From Cellulomonas sp. URHD0024 (lineage in GTDB: Bacteria; Actinomycetota; Actinomycetes; Actinomycetales; Cellulomonadaceae): a stretch of 64,000 nt of DNA. The stretch covers positions 186,001 through 250,000 of the forward strand of contig NZ_AUEW01000008.1 of the NCBI RefSeq assembly GCF_000426185.1, given 5' to 3'. Under the pieces are notes generated by a model that saw only the letters and a program-made list of their open reading frames with translations, made no database searches and was not told the DNA's origin. Both the position numbers and the translations under genes were made by a program. This document shows, piece by piece, positions 60,883 to 64,000 of this stretch; within the stretch, counting starts at the first letter, position 1; the number at the start of each line of letters is the position of its first letter.

Positions 60883-61424
60883 GCCCACCCGCCATGCACC
60901 TGGTCAGCACCAGCACGTCCCACAGCAACCCGTGGTTCACCGTCGAGCGCCGGCAGTACGAGTCCGAGAGCGGTACGCGGCACCCGTACTTCATGGTGTG
61001 CCGCCCCGATTCCGTCCTTGTCGCCGCACGCCGCGATGGCCGGTACGTCCTGGTCGAGCAATCCCGTCCGACGATGGACGGCGCGCGGAGCCTGGAGTTC
61101 CCCCAGGGCTCCCTGAGCGGCGATGAGTCCCCCGACGTAGCCGCCCGCCGGGAGGTCCGCGAGGAGACCGGGCTGGAGCTTGCTGGCCTGCGTCATGTGG
61201 GCACCTTCGCGGAGAGCAACGGCTTTGCGACGTCGTCCTGCCATGCCTTCGTCGCCGAGGTCGGAGGAGTCGGCGAACCCGATCGGGACCTGTTCGAGGC
61301 GGACATGGAGATGCACCTGCTCTCCTGGCCGCGGTTGAGGGAGCTCGTGGCGGCCGGTGCAGTCCGGGACTCCGCGACGCTGGCCGCGCTTGCCCTGATC
61401 GAAGCGCGCGGCCATGCCGGTTGA
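60879..61424 (+). CDS. NUDIX hydrolase
   Basis: 181 residues (GTG 60879 overlapping the previous stop; ATG 60894 also possible). GSLSGDESPDVAARREVREE followed by TGLE is a complete NUDIX box (G-x5-E-x7-R-E-V-x-E-E-x-G-h). The N-terminal strand pair carries PDSVLVAARRDGRYVLVEQSR and an upstream HPYFMVCRP, as in ADP-sugar pyrophosphatase types. It hydrolyses nucleoside diphosphate derivatives. In this operon it may clear a nucleotide-linked intermediate; the HAD phosphatase at 62927 could complete dephosphorylation. Confidence 0.88.
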   Translation: MSPPAMHLVSTSTSHSNPWFTVERRQYESESGTRHPYFMVCRPDSVLVAARRDGRYVLVEQSRPTMDGARSLEFPQGSLSGDESPDVAARREVREETGLELAGLRHVGTFAESNGFATSSCHAFVAEVGGVGEPDRDLFEADMEMHLLSWPRLRELVAAGAVRDSATLAALALIEARGHAG

Positions 61425-61713
61425 CAGCCTGGAGGTCGTCGTCGGCCTCGCCACTGACGTCCGGGTCAATCTGCGCACAGGCGACCTCACGGCGAGCACC
61501 GGCACGAGCCAGGACCGGCTGCTGCTGGCCGGGCTGGGCCCGCTCCGGTGGGCCGCCCGGTACGACGAGGACGTGGTGTTCCTGGAGACCGTCGAAGGGG
61601 AGCGCTGGCTGGTACGAGTGTCGCCCATCTCCGGCTTGGTCGCCGCAGTCGAACCGGCCGTCGGGGTCCGGCCGCCGCTGCAGGGAGACGGTCTATGCGT
61701 GACGCGGACGTAA
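61414..61713 (+). CDS. Small uncharacterised protein between NUDIX and FAD oxidase
   Basis: 99 residues from ATG 61414, overlapping the NUDIX gene by 11 bp and the FAD oxidase by 19 bp, so it is very likely expressed. The sequence is a run of short beta strands (VVVGLATDVRVNLRTGDLTAS, LAGLGPLRWAARYDEDVVFLE, RWLVRVSPISGLVAAVEPAV) with no helix, cysteine or motif I recognise. Possibly a small beta-barrel or a subunit of the FAD oxidase encoded next, comparable with small companions of amino acid dehydrogenase complexes. Confidence 0.6.
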   Translation: MPVDSLEVVVGLATDVRVNLRTGDLTASTGTSQDRLLLAGLGPLRWAARYDEDVVFLETVEGERWLVRVSPISGLVAAVEPAVGVRPPLQGDGLCVTRT

Positions 61714-62930
61714 TCGTGGCTGGCGCAGGGGTGGCCGGATTGTTGACCTCACTGGCCCTGGCGCGCCGAGGCGCCCACGTCCTGCTCGTGGAGCCCTCAC
61801 GGCTCGGCGCCGGCCAGTCCGGGCAGTCTCACGGCTACCTCCATCACGGCTACGCCTATGGCCCGAACGAACCGAACCTGCCGGCTCTGCTCAGCAGCGC
61901 CTGCAGGCAGTGGCAGGGGCTGCTCGAGCGGGTCGCGCCGGTGACCACTCACTCCACCATCGCCTTCTCTGACCTGGCTGCGGTACGACGCGCTGAACGG
62001 TACTGGCGAGACTCGGGGTTGCCGGTGTGCCCACAGGTTTCCCCGCCGTGGCTGAGCCGCACAGAGGTCACCTGCTTCGACAGCGCCGAACCGACGTACA
62101 ACGTCGGTGAGATCCTGCGCGGACTAGGGGCGCAGGCGAGCGCGGCCGGGATAGAGGTGCGCCGTGGCACGGTCGAATCCGTCGAAGAGCTCGGCCTCGG
62201 CATCCGCGCCCGGGTCACGGGGATGGATGGGGATACCTCCATCGTTCGCGCCCGGACCGCGGTCCTCGCGGCGGGCGCCGGTGCGCCGGGGCTGCTCGTC
62301 CGGTCCCGGTTGCCTTCCGCAATCCAGCTGCGTCGCGCGTTGATGCTGGTGCTTCGGGGACGTCTGCCTGCCGTCAGCGCGGTGTTCCGCGGACAGGAGG
62401 AGCACGGCTTGTTTCTTGCCAGCCGGCTCGACGAGGACGGGCAGGCCACCTGGCTCATCTCCGACTTCCATTCGTTCGACAGCGGTCACAGCGATCATGG
62501 CCAGCTCTCGGGCTGGTGGGCGCGCCGGGTGCTGCTGACGCTGCGCCGGGTCGTCGACGCGGCGATCCTGGCCCGCGTGGACTCCGTCTCGGGGTACACG
62601 GCCACGAAGTCAGGCTTGCTCCCGACCAGTGGAACGGTGGCTCACGAGTTCGGCATCGAGCTGCTCGACCGGCGGGTCGTGGTCGCCAGCCCGTCCAAGC
62701 TGACCCTCGCGCCGCTGGCCGCCCGACACGCGGCGGGGGTCGTCGCGGCCCGGATGGGGCTGCGGGCCGACACCGACGGCTGGGAGCCGATCAACCCGGT
62801 CGAAACTGATCAGTCGCCGGCCCGCGAGAGCTGGGAGACCCCCATGTCGACACTGAACGGACCGGATCTGCTGGGGGAACTTCCCGGCATCGGGAGGCTC
62901 AGCGAGCTCTACCGTCGCGCGACCACGTGA
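61695..62930 (+). CDS. FAD-dependent oxidase of the glycine/D-amino acid oxidase (DAO) family 2
   Basis: 411 residues. DVIVAGAGVAGLLTSLALARRGAHVLLVE is the FAD-binding fold (G-x-G-x-x-G), GAGQSGQSHGYLHHGYAYG the loop that often binds flavin covalently, TAVLAAGAGAPGLLV the second FAD contact. The C-terminal DAO block is less clear than in the sister enzyme at 50294. Start ATG 61695, AGGGAGA upstream. Probably oxidises an amine or amino group in the product pathway. Confidence 0.82.
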   Translation: MRDADVIVAGAGVAGLLTSLALARRGAHVLLVEPSRLGAGQSGQSHGYLHHGYAYGPNEPNLPALLSSACRQWQGLLERVAPVTTHSTIAFSDLAAVRRAERYWRDSGLPVCPQVSPPWLSRTEVTCFDSAEPTYNVGEILRGLGAQASAAGIEVRRGTVESVEELGLGIRARVTGMDGDTSIVRARTAVLAAGAGAPGLLVRSRLPSAIQLRRALMLVLRGRLPAVSAVFRGQEEHGLFLASRLDEDGQATWLISDFHSFDSGHSDHGQLSGWWARRVLLTLRRVVDAAILARVDSVSGYTATKSGLLPTSGTVAHEFGIELLDRRVVVASPSKLTLAPLAARHAAGVVAARMGLRADTDGWEPINPVETDQSPARESWETPMSTLNGPDLLGELPGIGRLSELYRRATT

Positions 62931-63739
62931 CTTCGGCGCTGCCGTACGCGCTCGTCGCGACGGACCTCGACGGCACCCTGCTGCGTTCTGACGGCACGGT
63001 CGGCGCCCGGACGCGGGCGGCGCTGGACGGGCTCGCCGCGCGCGGCGGTCAGCACGTCGTCGTGACCGGCCGCTCCGTGGCGTGGACCAGACCGGTGCTG
63101 ACAGCGCTGGGCTACACCGGCCTGGCGGTCTGCGGTCAGGGCGGTCAGGTGTACGACGCGGGCGCGCGACGGGAGCTCACGTCGTACTCCCTGGACCGGG
63201 ACGTGGCTCGGCAGGCCCTGGCGGCCATCGAGGCCAGGACCGGCCCGCTCGCTCTGGCCGCCGACGAGGAGGGCCTGGAGGGCGCCGTCCTCGCCGGCCC
63301 CGGTTACCGCCCCGACCCGCTCGACGGCCTGCCGGTGGTGCCTACCGACGTGAACGGCTTGTGGGCGACGCCGGTGCGGAAGTTCTATGTCCAGCACCCT
63401 CGCTTCGACGAGAACCGGCTGCACGAGATCGCATCGCGGCTCGCCGGGCACCTGGTGAGCATCGCGATCGCCGGACCAGGCGAGATCGAGATCCTGCCCC
63501 TCGGGCTCTCCAAGGCGACGGGGATAGCCCATGTCGCCGATCTGCTCGGGCGCTCTGGCGCGGACTGCATCGCGTTCGGCGACATGCCGAACGACGCCTC
63601 GTTGCTGGCCTGGGCCGGGTACGCGGTGGCGATGGGCAACGCGCATCCCGACATCAAGGCACTCGCGGACGAGGTGGCGCCCAGCAACGACGACGAGGGT
63701 GTCGCGGCGGTTCTCGAGCGGATCGTGGGCACGTGCTGA
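62927..63739 (+). CDS. HAD-superfamily hydrolase (Cof-type phosphatase)
   Basis: 270 residues. Motif I ALVATDLDGTLLRSDG, motif II VVTGRSVAW, a type IIB cap domain at about 80-190, and motifs III/IV GLSKATGIAHV and FGDMPNDASLLAWAG are all intact. It dephosphorylates sugar phosphates, nucleotides or flavins. GTG 62927 overlaps the FAD oxidase stop, so it ends the plus-strand operon. Could be a pathway phosphatase or housekeeping flavin/sugar phosphatase captured by the operon. Confidence 0.88.
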   Translation: MTSALPYALVATDLDGTLLRSDGTVGARTRAALDGLAARGGQHVVVTGRSVAWTRPVLTALGYTGLAVCGQGGQVYDAGARRELTSYSLDRDVARQALAAIEARTGPLALAADEEGLEGAVLAGPGYRPDPLDGLPVVPTDVNGLWATPVRKFYVQHPRFDENRLHEIASRLAGHLVSIAIAGPGEIEILPLGLSKATGIAHVADLLGRSGADCIAFGDMPNDASLLAWAGYAVAMGNAHPDIKALADEVAPSNDDEGVAAVLERIVGTC

Positions 63740-63804
63740 CGATCAGGTCGTTCGCCGCGGGTACCGATGAGGCGGCCACGGACCACTTCCTCTGCAGCGG
63801 CCCG

Positions 63805-64000
63805 CTATGAACGGCGCCGGAGCAAGCCCGCGAGCGCAACCAGGCTCATCGGTCGGCGCAGGTCTGCAACCGTCAAGCCGTCGAAGCCGCTGTCCTTGAG
63901 CAAGGACAGCACGCGGGGGGCGGAATGGAGCCGGCCGCCGACCGTCAGGTAGGTGCCGCTCATTCTCAGCTCGGTCAGCTCGTTGGCACCGGCTACCGCG
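63805..64000 (-). CDS. Uncharacterised gene, C-terminal 64 codons (extends beyond window)
   Basis: An open minus-strand frame enters from base 63999 and ends at TAG 63805-63807. It reads as ...ELTELRMSGTYLTVGGRLHS then VLSLLKDSGFDGLTVADLRR and SLVALAGLLRRRS. The LLKDSGFDGLTV pattern resembles the last helix-strand of class I methyltransferases, but too little is visible to name it. Convergent with the HAD gene, so it probably lies outside the biosynthetic operon or starts another arm. Confidence 0.55.
   Translation of the reverse strand, partial: AVAGANELTELRMSGTYLTVGGRLHSAPRVLSLLKDSGFDGLTVADLRRPMSLVALAGLLRRRS

Noticed and set aside
1-64000. CRISPR arrays, tRNA or rRNA genes, and insertion-sequence transposases
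   Set aside because: Scanned for regular short repeats, cloverleaf-like segments and transposase motifs; none seen.

Overview
High-GC DNA (roughly 70% G+C by eye) with dense, often overlapping genes (ATGA, GTGA and TGATG junctions) and many GTG starts. It is typical of an actinobacterial chromosome. A LacI-controlled glycoside hydrolase 3 locus, large secreted FnIII and CshA-repeat proteins and the general gene style suggest a soil or plant-polymer micrococcalean relative (Cellulomonas-like). That placement is inference. I saw no rRNA, tRNA, CRISPR array or transposase.

Region 1 (1-6.1 kb): the tail of an HxlR-type regulator, then a GMC (cholesterol-oxidase-like) oxidoreductase gene cut in two by about 3.5 kb of foreign DNA. 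The insert carries a secreted NucA/NucB-type DNase toxin with an overlapping SUKH (SMI1/KNR4) immunity gene, a degenerate fragment of a second toxin copy, and a 28-bp dif-like Xer site near its right end. It is bracketed by GGGGC direct repeats, and removing it at those repeats restores a 568-codon reading frame. A VOC-family protein follows.

Region 2 (6.06-16.49 kb): a probable island between two ~64-bp imperfect repeats of the VOC gene's 3' end. It holds one operon: fatty acyl-AMP ligase, two unusual acyl-CoA dehydrogenases, acyl carrier protein, phosphopantetheinyl transferase, TetR regulator, DoxX-like membrane protein, second adenylate-forming enzyme, a protein with a possible Cys-His-Asp triad, and a deoxyribosyltransferase-like protein. 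A promoter and tandem palindromes lie upstream. The ligase, two dehydrogenases and ACP match the set that builds dienoyl-ACP starters for ramoplanin-type lipopeptides, but no NRPS is present, so the product is probably a small unsaturated acyl derivative.

Region 3 (16.5-43.5 kb): mostly chromosomal housekeeping and accessory genes. These include a TRAFAC-type GTPase with a small partner, a LysE exporter, a LacI-MFS-GH3 sugar locus, an S66 peptidase, a phosphoesterase lipoprotein, an orphan immunity-like protein, a quinone oxidoreductase, an EPSP synthase, two large secreted repeat proteins, a DUF427 protein, a TspO-like protein, a cupin, an alcohol dehydrogenase facing an XRE regulator across a 53-bp palindrome, an acetyltransferase, and an ECF sigma factor with a membrane partner.

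Region 4 (43.7-63.7 kb): an unclassified biosynthetic cluster in two divergent operons around a control region at 54.36-54.77 kb. The left arm has a GT2, an aminodeoxychorismate-lyase-like class IV aminotransferase, an ACP, a ThiO-like FAD oxidase, a transglutaminase-like protein, a ketosynthase, an acyl ligase, a methyltransferase, a degenerate ketosynthase half and an MFS exporter. The right arm has an ACP, a luciferase-like monooxygenase, a fused PabAB aminodeoxychorismate synthase, a stand-alone adenylation enzyme, a class IV aminotransferase, a NUDIX hydrolase, a small protein, a second FAD oxidase and a HAD phosphatase. Together they suggest an aminodeoxychorismate/p-aminobenzoate- and amino-acid-derived product assembled on two free-standing carrier proteins.
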